Positions 1 through 5,913 of a DNA stretch of 6,897 bases are shown in pieces. How positions within the stretch are numbered: the first letter of the stretch is position 1; every line of letters starts with the position of its first letter. Location: NCBI GenBank assembly GCA_947494865.1, contig CANMAT010000195.1, forward strand, positions 1 through 6,897, read 5' to 3'. The translations under genes were made by a program, and so were the position numbers. The notes beneath the pieces were generated by a model. It worked only from the letters and a program-made list of their open reading frames with translations, did not search any database and had not been told where the DNA came from. The DNA comes from Deltaproteobacteria bacterium. GTDB taxonomy: Bacteria > Myxococcota_A > Polyangia > Polyangiales > Ga0077539.

Positions 1-250
1 ACACCTGCACCACGTGGTCGCTCTCGATGCGCGCGCTCACCTGCGCCTCGCGCTCGAAGTACGCGCGGAGCTTCTCGCTGGAGGCCGCGTGGGGGAGCAT
101 CACCTTGAGGGCGACGCGCAGCCCTACGTCGACCTGCTCGGCCTCGAACACCGCCCCCATGCCGCCGCGCGCGATCTCGCGCACGACGCGGTACCGATTG
201 GCGAAGAGGGCATCGGGCGCGAGGGCGTGATCGAGGGCGTTGCCGGCCAT
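1..250 (-). CDS. Ser/Thr protein kinase, N-terminal part (runs off left edge)
   Basis: This is the start of a Hanks-type serine/threonine protein kinase, which transfers phosphate from ATP to Ser/Thr of partner proteins. Only 83 codons lie in the window. Seen directly: a short leader, then NRYRVVREIARGGMGAVFEA (residues 18-37), which is the glycine-rich ATP loop in the usual bacterial form RGGMG; VALK with the ATP-binding Lys at residue 49; and FEREA with the helix-C Glu at residue 68, followed by the start of the 'DHVVQV' strand. The catalytic loop, DFG motif and any membrane or sensor domain lie outside the window. The ATG at 250 is forced: reading upstream in frame, no ATG, GTG or TTG occurs before a TGA. 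No Shine-Dalgarno sequence is visible; the leader holds an inverted repeat instead. The gene follows the HAD gene on the same strand after 105 bp. Substrate unknown. Family call is very secure. Confidence 0.93.
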   Translation of the reverse strand, partial: MAGNALDHALAPDALFANRYRVVREIARGGMGAVFEAEQVDVGLRVALKVMLPHAASSEKLRAYFEREAQVSARIESDHVVQV

Positions 251-251
251 G

Positions 252-280
252 GCCGCGACGGTATCAAATGTCGTCGCGGC
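252..280 (-). promoter_or_regulatory. Perfect 9-bp inverted repeat abutting the kinase start codon
   Basis: On the plus strand GCCGCGACG (252-260) and CGTCGCGGC (272-280) are exact inverted repeats separated by 11 bases that are comparatively AT-rich. In the kinase mRNA the 3' arm ends one base before the ATG, so a hairpin would occupy the ribosome-binding region, where no Shine-Dalgarno motif can be seen. It could be an RNA hairpin limiting initiation, a DNA operator, or the end of the upstream HAD transcript. No T-tract follows it in the minus-strand direction, so it does not look like an intrinsic terminator. The repeat is certain; the role is inferred. Confidence 0.5.
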
Positions 281-355
281 GGAAAGCGACGAAGCGCGTC
301 GAGCAGCGCGTGCTCACGCACGCGTGTTGGGTGGCGATGCGCGCGCCCCGGAGGG

Positions 356-1126
356 CTACACCAGGCGGAAGTTGGCGATGGGCTCGATGCTCGCGTCGGG
401 CTTCGGGGCGCCGGGGACCGACTGCGTCTCGATGAGCCCCACGATGGCGTCGGGGTACGTGGCGCGCGCCACGTTGCAGTTGGCGGGCTCGTTGTCGAAG
501 AACGCGATCACCGCGCCCATGCGGCGCAGCGAGGGCATGGTGGCGCGCTTGAAGGCCTCGTCGGAGAGCGTGGCGTCGGGCTTGAGCACCAGGCCGACGC
601 CCACCTCGCCGATGGGGAAGCCCCACTTTCGCAGGCTCGTGACCGTGCCCCCGAGGAGGTCGGTGATGTCGCGCCCCGCGAGGTACACCACGCCGGCGCC
701 CGCCTCGAGGCAGGCGCGCGTGTACTCGACGGCGCCCTCCATCACGGCGTCGTACTTGAGGTAGCGCTCGGCGAAGAAGCGGTCGCGCCAGTAGCGGGTG
801 GCGTCGCTCACGACCTCGACCTTGGTGATGCCCGCCGCGCGCAAGGTGTCGGAGAGGAGGTAGTGCACCGACGCGGGCGCGAGCTCGCCGAGCGCCGCCG
901 CCACCTCGGGAAACTGCGCCGCGACCTCGCCCGCGTACTCGGCGAGAATCTGCGCGGTGCGCGCGCGGTTGTCGTAGAGCGTGCCGTCGAGGTCGAACAC
1001 CACGATGGGCTCCGTGGGAGAGCCCGCGAGGTCGCCCGCGCGGCGCAGCACGCGTTCGAGCACCACAACTTGATGGGGGAGGGGCGGGGGGCGCATCGCC
1101 GCGACCCTATCGCCGCGCGGCGCCAC
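356..1126 (-). CDS. HAD-superfamily hydrolase
   Basis: A haloacid-dehalogenase-fold hydrolase of 256 residues, predicted to be a soluble cytoplasmic phosphatase of unknown substrate. Motif I is VVFDLDGTLYDN, with the nucleophile Asp45 and acid/base Asp47. A helical cap follows (about 55-130). Motif II aligns at VVYLAGRD (146-153), motif III is probably Lys182 in VLKPD, and motif IV is AFFDNEPANCN (208-218) with Asp211. Position 150, where most HAD enzymes carry Ser or Thr, is Ala (codon GCG checked on the DNA). The chosen start is GTG at 1126, preceded by GAAGG seven bases upstream; an in-frame ATG at 1096 (residue 11) is the alternative and would leave motif I intact. It begins 21 bp after the LysR stop on the same strand and is probably co-transcribed. 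No signal peptide or membrane segment. Fold is secure; activity is not. Confidence 0.88.
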   Translation of the reverse strand: MAPRGDRVAAMRPPPLPHQVVVLERVLRRAGDLAGSPTEPIVVFDLDGTLYDNRARTAQILAEYAGEVAAQFPEVAAALGELAPASVHYLLSDTLRAAGITKVEVVSDATRYWRDRFFAERYLKYDAVMEGAVEYTRACLEAGAGVVYLAGRDITDLLGGTVTSLRKWGFPIGEVGVGLVLKPDATLSDEAFKRATMPSLRRMGAVIAFFDNEPANCNVARATYPDAIVGLIETQSVPGAPKPDASIEPIANFRLV

Positions 1127-1147
1127 TTCGCAACCTTCGATACGGGT

Positions 1148-2041
1148 TCACACCGGGGGCATCGTGCGGCCGTAGGCGACGAGCGCGTCTTTGAGCCGCG
1201 CCGCGGCCGCCGTGCGGTGCAGGTCTTCGCGCCACGCGAGGTAGATCGCGTCGGGTATGAAGGGAAGCTCCGCGTGCAGGCGCCGGAGGCGGTGCGGGTG
1301 CCCGTAGCTCGCCACGCGCCGCGGGAGCACGCCCACGCCGAGGCCCGCGAGGGTGAGGCTCTTGACCATCTCGAGGTCGCCGCACGAGAGGGTGCGCGCC
1401 GCGAGGGGGCTCTCGCCGCTCATGTGTTCGATGAGCTCGAGGCACTGCGCCACGCGGCCGCTGTATACGATGGGCCCGCGGCGGATGCGCTCGATGGCCT
1501 CGTCGCGCGTCGCGCATTCGGGCTCGTCGACGCAGACGAAGAAATCCATCGCATCACGGAAGAGCTTCACCAGCACGAGGTCGGGGTGCGGCATGGGGTT
1601 TACGAGCAGCCCGTAGTGCACGTCGCGCGAGACCACCGCGTCGCGCACCGCGGCGGTGGTGCCGTTCCACAGGGTGAGCTCGATGCGCGGCGACTCCACG
1701 AGGAAATCTCGCATGAAGCCCGGGAGAAAATAGGCCCCCAGCGACTCGTGGCACCCGAGCACGAAGCGCCCCAGCTCGTCCCCTTCGAGGCCGCGGATCT
1801 CTTGCTCCATGCGCTCGACGGAGGCGAGCACCGCGGCCGCGTGGCGCACCATGGCCTCGCCCGCCGACGTGAGCCGCACGCCGTCTCTCCCCCGGAGCAG
1901 GAGGGTGGTGTCGAGCTCGCGCTCGAGGCTCTTCACCGCGCCCGTGAGGGTGGGCTGCGTGAGCCCGAGGGCGCGCGCGGCGGCGCTCAGGCTCCCGTGC
2001 TTCGCGATGGCCTGCACGTAGCGCAGGTGGGCGAGGTGCAC
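1148..2041 (-). CDS. LysR-family transcriptional regulator
   Basis: A 297-residue LysR-type regulator, the usual length for the family; such proteins bind DNA as tetramers and respond to a small co-inducer. The N-terminal winged helix-turn-helix is clear: HLRYVQAIAKHGSLSAAARA then LGLTQPTLTGAVKSLERELD, recognition helix about 28-41, followed by the typical RLTSAGEAM (56-64). A linker helix covers about 62-90. The effector-binding domain runs from about 90 to the end, including FVLGCHESLGAYFLPGFM and GLGVGVLPRRVA. The start is a GTG at 2041, chosen because the family begins a few residues before 'LRYVQAIAKHGS'; the open frame continues far upstream but antisense-like and without homology. A G-run in the end of the dehydrogenase gene serves as a possible ribosome site. 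It starts 2 bp after the dehydrogenase stop, so it is probably translated from the same mRNA and may control that operon. The ligand cannot be predicted. Confidence 0.92.
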   Translation of the reverse strand: MHLAHLRYVQAIAKHGSLSAAARALGLTQPTLTGAVKSLERELDTTLLLRGRDGVRLTSAGEAMVRHAAAVLASVERMEQEIRGLEGDELGRFVLGCHESLGAYFLPGFMRDFLVESPRIELTLWNGTTAAVRDAVVSRDVHYGLLVNPMPHPDLVLVKLFRDAMDFFVCVDEPECATRDEAIERIRRGPIVYSGRVAQCLELIEHMSGESPLAARTLSCGDLEMVKSLTLAGLGVGVLPRRVASYGHPHRLRRLHAELPFIPDAIYLAWREDLHRTAAAARLKDALVAYGRTMPPV

Positions 2042-2043
2042 GC

Positions 2044-2991
2044 TCAGCCCCCGCGGGCGACGTCGATCACCACCTTGGCCACCCCCTTGCGCGTCGCGCA
2101 CGCGAAGGCCGCCTCGGCGTCGTCGAGGGAGAACACCTCGGACACCAGCGGCCGCACGTCGACGGCCCCCGACGCGAGCGCCGCGATGGCCTTCGCGAAG
2201 GGCCCGCAGCGCGATCCCACCACGGTGAGCTCGTCGATCACCAGCGGCGCGAGCGAGAGCGTGTGCGCGCCCGCCACGGTGGTCTTGAGCACCACCGTGC
2301 CCCGCGGCCGCGCGAGCGTGATCGCGTCGCCGAAGCCCGACGGCGACCCCGTGGCGTCGACCACCACGTCGAAGCTCCGCGCGAGGTCGGCGCACTCGCG
2401 CGCGCTGCGCTGCGCGATGGCGCTCCCCGCGAGGGCGAGCTTGTGCGCGTGGCGCCCGATGAGGGTCACGCGCTCGGCGGCCGTGCGCAGCACCCACGCC
2501 GAGAGGAGCCCGAGCTTGCCGTCGCCCAGCACCGCGACGCGGTCGCCCGGGAGCACCCGCACCTGCTCGAGGATCTGATACGCCGCCGCGAGCGGCTCGA
2601 CGAAGACCGCGCTGTGGTCATCCACATCGTCGGGCACCGCGTGCAGGTTGGCGCGCGGGACGGCCACCGCGTCGGCCATCGCGCCGTCGTGCGCCACGAT
2701 GCCCAGCACGGTGCGCTGCGGGCAGTGCGTGGGGCGCCCCGCGCGGCAGGTGTCGCAGCGGTGGCAGGCGTTGTTGATCTCGGCGACGTACCGTCGGCCA
2801 GCATCGTCGGAGCCCACGAACTCGTGGCCGAGCACGCCGCGGAAGCCCATGTAGCCGCGGGCGAGCTGCATGTCGGTGTCGCAGATGCCCACCGAGCGCA
2901 CGCGCAGCACCACCTCGCCGTCGAGCGGCCGCGGCGCCTCGAGGTCGCGGCGCAGCCGAACGGAATCACCCTCGCAGAAGAGTCCTCTCAT
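2044..2991 (-). CDS. Zinc-dependent medium-chain dehydrogenase (alcohol/threonine dehydrogenase type)
   Basis: A 315-residue medium-chain dehydrogenase/reductase that should oxidise an alcohol, polyol or amino alcohol with NAD(P). Catalytic zinc ligands are visible: Cys37 in VGICDTD, His56-Glu57 in LGHEFVG, and Glu132 in VEPLAAA. The structural zinc site is complete, with Cys76, Cys79, Cys82 and Cys90. The Rossmann fold starts at VAVLGDGKLGLL (152-163), with the GxGxxG pattern G156, G158, G161. The 'VEPLA' form resembles the threonine/sorbitol dehydrogenase branch rather than classical ethanol dehydrogenases. At 315 residues it is somewhat short for the superfamily (often 340-360), but no motif is missing. 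The start at 2991 gives a family-like MRGLFCEGD beginning; no clear Shine-Dalgarno site precedes it. It is the first gene of the minus-strand run and is followed after 2 bp by the LysR gene. Substrate is unknown and should not be read as ethanol. Confidence 0.92.
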   Translation of the reverse strand: MRGLFCEGDSVRLRRDLEAPRPLDGEVVLRVRSVGICDTDMQLARGYMGFRGVLGHEFVGSDDAGRRYVAEINNACHRCDTCRAGRPTHCPQRTVLGIVAHDGAMADAVAVPRANLHAVPDDVDDHSAVFVEPLAAAYQILEQVRVLPGDRVAVLGDGKLGLLSAWVLRTAAERVTLIGRHAHKLALAGSAIAQRSARECADLARSFDVVVDATGSPSGFGDAITLARPRGTVVLKTTVAGAHTLSLAPLVIDELTVVGSRCGPFAKAIAALASGAVDVRPLVSEVFSLDDAEAAFACATRKGVAKVVIDVARGG

Positions 2992-3069
2992 CGCGGCGGA
3001 GTCTACGGCAATCGCTCCGCGCGAGGTGTTGCGATGCGCTCCGCGCGGCCGTTAGAGTGCGCCTCCCCC
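2992..3069. promoter_or_regulatory. Divergent intergenic region with an 11-bp direct repeat
   Basis: This 78-bp gap separates the divergently transcribed dehydrogenase operon and the propeller-protein gene, so it should hold at least part of both promoters. CGCTCCGCGCG occurs twice in the same orientation, at 3013-3023 and 3037-3047, with starts 24 bp apart, and ATCGC (3011-3015) is mirrored by GCGAT (3031-3035). No convincing -35/-10 pair could be found for either direction, and no Shine-Dalgarno motif precedes either start. The repeats could be sites for the neighbouring LysR protein, but they do not show the common T-N11-A arrangement. The repeat is short and GC-rich, so chance is possible. 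Confidence 0.4.
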
Positions 3070-4644
3070 ATGAGCTCACACAGCGCGCCGCTGCGCGTCG
3101 GCGTCACCGTCGACTCGCTTCTTCAGCCCCGGTGGATCGCCCGCGTCGTCGCGCAGATCGTGGCGTCGCCCGCGTGCACGCTGGCGTTTCTCGCGGTCGC
3201 CTCGGCGCGCGTGGTGCCGCCCGTGGCGCTCGCGTCGCGGCTCCTGCGCGACCCCTCGCACGCGGTCCATACGCTGTTTCGTGCGCTCGACGATCGGGTG
3301 TACGCGCGGCCCGGCGACGCGCTCGACGGGTGCGACCTCGGGGCCATCGCGGGAGACGTTGCGTACGCGTCCGCGGAGGGCGAAGCGGTCGACGTGGTGC
3401 TGCGCCTCGGCCGCGCAGCGCCCGCGGTGAGCGCGCGCTACGGCGTGTGGTCGCTGCACGTGGGGGGACGGGCCTCGTACGACGACGCGGCGGGCCTCTA
3501 CGAGGTGCTCGGGGCGAGCGGGCCGACGGTGACCGAGCTCCGCGCGTCGCGGTGGGGCGACGGCCCGGCGCGCGTGGTGGCGCGGGCCGTGACGCGCACC
3601 GACGTTCGCTCCGTGCGGCGCAGCCGCAACGTGGTGCTCGCCAAGGCGCCCGCGCTCGTGCTGCGCGCGCTGCGCGACCTCTTCGACGGTGCGGTGCGCG
3701 ACACCGTCGAGGCCCCGTCGCTGCCGCGCCCATCGATGGCGCTCGACGCGACGCGGCCCGGCAACGGCGCGATGGCGCGCATGCTCGTCGAGCACGGTCT
3801 GCGGTACGCGCAGGAGCGCGTCGACCGCGCGTTCAACCGCTCGCAGTGGTCGATCGCGTGGCAGCGCGCCGACGCCCTGGTGAGCGCCGAGCCCTTTCAC
3901 TACCTCGCGCCGCCGAAGCACCTCATCTGGGCCGACCCTTTTCCGCTGGTGGTCGCGGGGCGGCGGTACATCTTCTTCGAAGAGGCGGGCTACCCGGGCG
4001 GCAAGGGGCACATCTCGGTGCTCGAGCTCGGCGACGACGGCGTCGCGGGCGCGGTGACGCGCGTGCTCGAGGAGCCCTACCACCTGTCGTATCCGTTCTT
4101 GTTTCGCCACGAGGGCGAGCTCTACATGATGCCCGAGGGGAGCGAGCGCGGCGGCGTGGGCGTGTACCGCGCGCGGAGCTTTCCCTACGAGTGGGAGCGC
4201 GTGACGGTGATGCTCCCGGAGCTTCACATCGCCGACGCGACGCTGCGCCAGGTGGGCGACCGCTGGTGGCTCTTCGCCGACGTCTCCGTCGACGGCACGC
4301 TCGCGCACAGCGAGGAGTTTCACCTCTTCTATGCTTCGTCGCCCTTCGGCCCGTGGACGCCGCACCGGCGCAACCCCATCGCCTCCGACGCGGGTCGAGC
4401 GCGCGCCGCGGGGGCCCTCTTCGAACATGATGGGAGGCTGTACCGGCCCGCGCAAGACTCGGCCGCGCGCTACGGCTACGCGGTGTCGTTCAACGAGGTG
4501 GTGCGCCTCGACACGGAGGAGTACTGCGAGGTCGACCGCGGTCACATGGTGCCGTCGTGGGAGCCGCGCGCGCTCGCGACGCACACCTTCAACCGCGACG
4601 GCGACCTCACGGTGATCGACGCGATCGTGCGCCGCGCGGAGTGA
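3070..4644 (+). CDS. Formyltransferase-like / GINT1-N-type beta-propeller two-domain protein, probable glycan or glycolipid assembly
   Basis: A 524-residue protein with two parts. Residues 1-240: a Rossmann-like start (RVGVTVDSLLQPRWIARVV), then VDVVLRLG, YGVWSLHVGG (124-133) and a WGDG segment (162-165), laid out like the formyltransferase fold. Canonical formyltransferases have Asn-x-His plus a later Asp; here the triplet reads Ser128-Leu-His130, with Asp164. Residues about 284-510: blades beginning HLIWADPFPL, then IFFEEAGYPGGKGH (301-314), HLSYPF (338-343), LYMMPEGSE (351-359), HIADATL (386-392), LFYASSPFGPW (419-429) and RPAQD (459-463). From memory this matches the domain found N-terminal in plant glucosamine inositolphosphorylceramide transferase 1 and in many bacterial polysaccharide loci. 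The GT64 domain of the plant enzyme is absent. No signal peptide or membrane segment. ATG 3070 is preferred over an in-frame ATG at 3034, since the domain begins just after it. Its stop touches the stop of the acetyltransferase gene. Family fairly sure; reaction unknown. Confidence 0.8.
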   Translation: MSSHSAPLRVGVTVDSLLQPRWIARVVAQIVASPACTLAFLAVASARVVPPVALASRLLRDPSHAVHTLFRALDDRVYARPGDALDGCDLGAIAGDVAYASAEGEAVDVVLRLGRAAPAVSARYGVWSLHVGGRASYDDAAGLYEVLGASGPTVTELRASRWGDGPARVVARAVTRTDVRSVRRSRNVVLAKAPALVLRALRDLFDGAVRDTVEAPSLPRPSMALDATRPGNGAMARMLVEHGLRYAQERVDRAFNRSQWSIAWQRADALVSAEPFHYLAPPKHLIWADPFPLVVAGRRYIFFEEAGYPGGKGHISVLELGDDGVAGAVTRVLEEPYHLSYPFLFRHEGELYMMPEGSERGGVGVYRARSFPYEWERVTVMLPELHIADATLRQVGDRWWLFADVSVDGTLAHSEEFHLFYASSPFGPWTPHRRNPIASDAGRARAAGALFEHDGRLYRPAQDSAARYGYAVSFNEVVRLDTEEYCEVDRGHMVPSWEPRALATHTFNRDGDLTVIDAIVRRAE

Positions 4645-5796
4645 CTAAAAAGCGTCGGTGTCGGCGAGCGTGAAGTGCCACGGCGACGGATCGTCGAGGA
4701 GTCGCGCGCCGGCCTCGTTGCGGTGAATGATCACGGGCTTCGACCACGGCCGCTGCATGAACCCGTAGCGCCGCCACGGGAGCTGCGCGGGGCCGTTGTG
4801 TACGGCCTGCGTGGTCACGATGTCGACGCCCTCGTCGAGGGCAGGGCGCAGCGCCGCTTGCAACAGCGCGCGCCCCACGGTGTTGGCGTCGGCGGGCGCG
4901 AGGAGCCAGTCGGCGATGAAGAGCCGGCGCAGCCCCGTCTGGTGGTCGTCGCGGCCCGTGAGGGTGGCGACGTAGCCGGCGAGCACGCCGTTGCGGTGTC
5001 GCGCCGCGTACACGCGAAAGGGGAAGGGGCTCTCGCGGAAGCGCCACGTGAGGTAGCGCGCGTCGCGCACCTGGGCCACGGCGAGGGCGGGGCGCACGCT
5101 GCGCCAGAGCTCGTCGTAGTCGGATCCGAAGGCGCTCTCTTCGCGCACGGTGACGTTCGCGGGCGAGGGGCGCCGCAGGAGCGTCCACGCGAGGGCGCGC
5201 GAGGCGGCCGCGGTGGTGGGGTGTTCGAGGGCTGCGCGCGCGAGGGGCGCCCACGGTCGCTCGCGCAGGGCGTCGAGGCGCGTGGCGACGGCGCGCGAGC
5301 TCAGGGGGAGCGTGACGTTCACGTGGCCGGCGTCGGCCTTGATGGGAAAGTTGAGCTTGCCCGTGTAGCCCGGGCCCGAGCGCTCGTTGGGGAGGCCGTA
5401 GATCACCGAGAAGCCCGCCGCCTGCGCGCGCCCGCGGCTGGCGTTGACGAGCGCGCTGAACATGCCCCGGCGCTGGTACGCGGCGTCGGTGAAGGTGTCG
5501 CCGATCTCGCCCCAGTCGCGCTCTTCGCCGAAGGCCCAGAAACGCTTCGGGGTGACGGTGCAGAGGCTCACGATGCGGTCGGTGTCGTTGGCCACCATCG
5601 CGCTCGCGAAGCCCGGGTGTCGCACGTTCCACCGCAGCTTCCAGTGAAAGAACGCGTCGCGCTCGTGGGGGTAGCCCTCGGGCGGCTGGTGCTGGCCGCG
5701 TAGAAAGCTCGCGATCTCGCGCGTGCGCTCCTCGCTCGGCGGGTCGAGCGCCTCGAGGCGCCAGCCCGCGGACCCCTTGTCGTCGGTCGGTTCCAT
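4645..5796 (-). CDS. GNAT-family N-acetyltransferase with a probable second GNAT-like half
   Basis: A 383-residue protein of the GNAT superfamily, which transfers acyl groups from acyl-CoA, usually to amines. The first domain (about 12-155) is clear: GDTFTDAAYQRRGMFSALVN (99-118) contains the acyl-CoA loop Q108-R-R-G111, followed by AAGFSVIYGLPNERS (126-140) and the 'GKLNF' end. This resembles Eis-like and polysaccharide-locus GNATs. The C-terminal half (about 215-365) also reads as a GNAT fold: RYLTWRF (247-253), GVLAGYVATL, RRLFIADWLL (290-299) and a final RRYGFMQRP, but its acyl-CoA loop is not recognisable. The ATG at 5796 is forced, because an in-frame TAG lies four codons upstream; no Shine-Dalgarno site is visible. 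It lies between two glycan genes on the opposite strand, which suggests acylation of an amino sugar, though this is inference. It ends with a T5 run at the stop codon. Confidence 0.87.
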   Translation of the reverse strand: MEPTDDKGSAGWRLEALDPPSEERTREIASFLRGQHQPPEGYPHERDAFFHWKLRWNVRHPGFASAMVANDTDRIVSLCTVTPKRFWAFGEERDWGEIGDTFTDAAYQRRGMFSALVNASRGRAQAAGFSVIYGLPNERSGPGYTGKLNFPIKADAGHVNVTLPLSSRAVATRLDALRERPWAPLARAALEHPTTAAASRALAWTLLRRPSPANVTVREESAFGSDYDELWRSVRPALAVAQVRDARYLTWRFRESPFPFRVYAARHRNGVLAGYVATLTGRDDHQTGLRRLFIADWLLAPADANTVGRALLQAALRPALDEGVDIVTTQAVHNGPAQLPWRRYGFMQRPWSKPVIIHRNEAGARLLDDPSPWHFTLADTDAF

Positions 5797-5913
5797 GGCC
5801 GCGGCACGCTAGAGCCGCCGTTGTGTGCCGTCAACGCAGTGTGCGCGGCGCGAACGTCGAGGGCGATGGACGCAACGCACGCGTTGGGATAGTTGACGCC
5901 GCGCACCACCCCA
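5797..5913. promoter_or_regulatory. Divergent intergenic region with a 14-bp palindrome
   Basis: This region separates the divergent acetyltransferase and glycosyltransferase genes. CAACGC-AC-GCGTTG at 5873-5886 is a palindrome with 6-bp arms. A further CAACGC lies at 5832-5837, and CGTCAAC (5829-5835) is mirrored by GTTGACG (5892-5898). Together these give several CAAC/GTTG boxes within 70 bp, as expected for a dimeric repressor or activator, but the arms are short. No confident -35/-10 pair is visible: TTGACG at 5893-5898 lacks a good -10 and would place the transcript start inside the gene. Confidence 0.4.

Noticed and set aside
2042..2497. Upstream extension of the LysR reading frame into the dehydrogenase gene
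   Set aside because: The extension is Arg/Ala-rich and overlaps the intact dehydrogenase; LysR homology begins just after the GTG at 2041.
14..2578. An 854-codon open frame on the plus strand, antisense to four minus-strand genes
   Set aside because: It spans four recognisable genes, its translation is a low-complexity mix rich in His, Arg, Glu, Ala and Gly, and it shows no domain. This is the usual stop-poor antisense frame in high-GC DNA.
3076..4584. A 502-codon minus-strand frame opposite the propeller gene
   Set aside because: Same antisense artefact: His/Arg/Val-rich translation with no motif, while the plus-strand frame has clear conserved blocks.
4612..4628. GATCG-ACG-CGATC hairpin near the end of the propeller gene as a terminator
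   Set aside because: It has a short stem, lies inside coding sequence, and no T-tract follows; it is explained by codon content.
4675..5703. A 342-codon plus-strand frame opposite the acetyltransferase gene
   Set aside because: Low-complexity antisense translation; the minus-strand GNAT frame is convincing across its full length.
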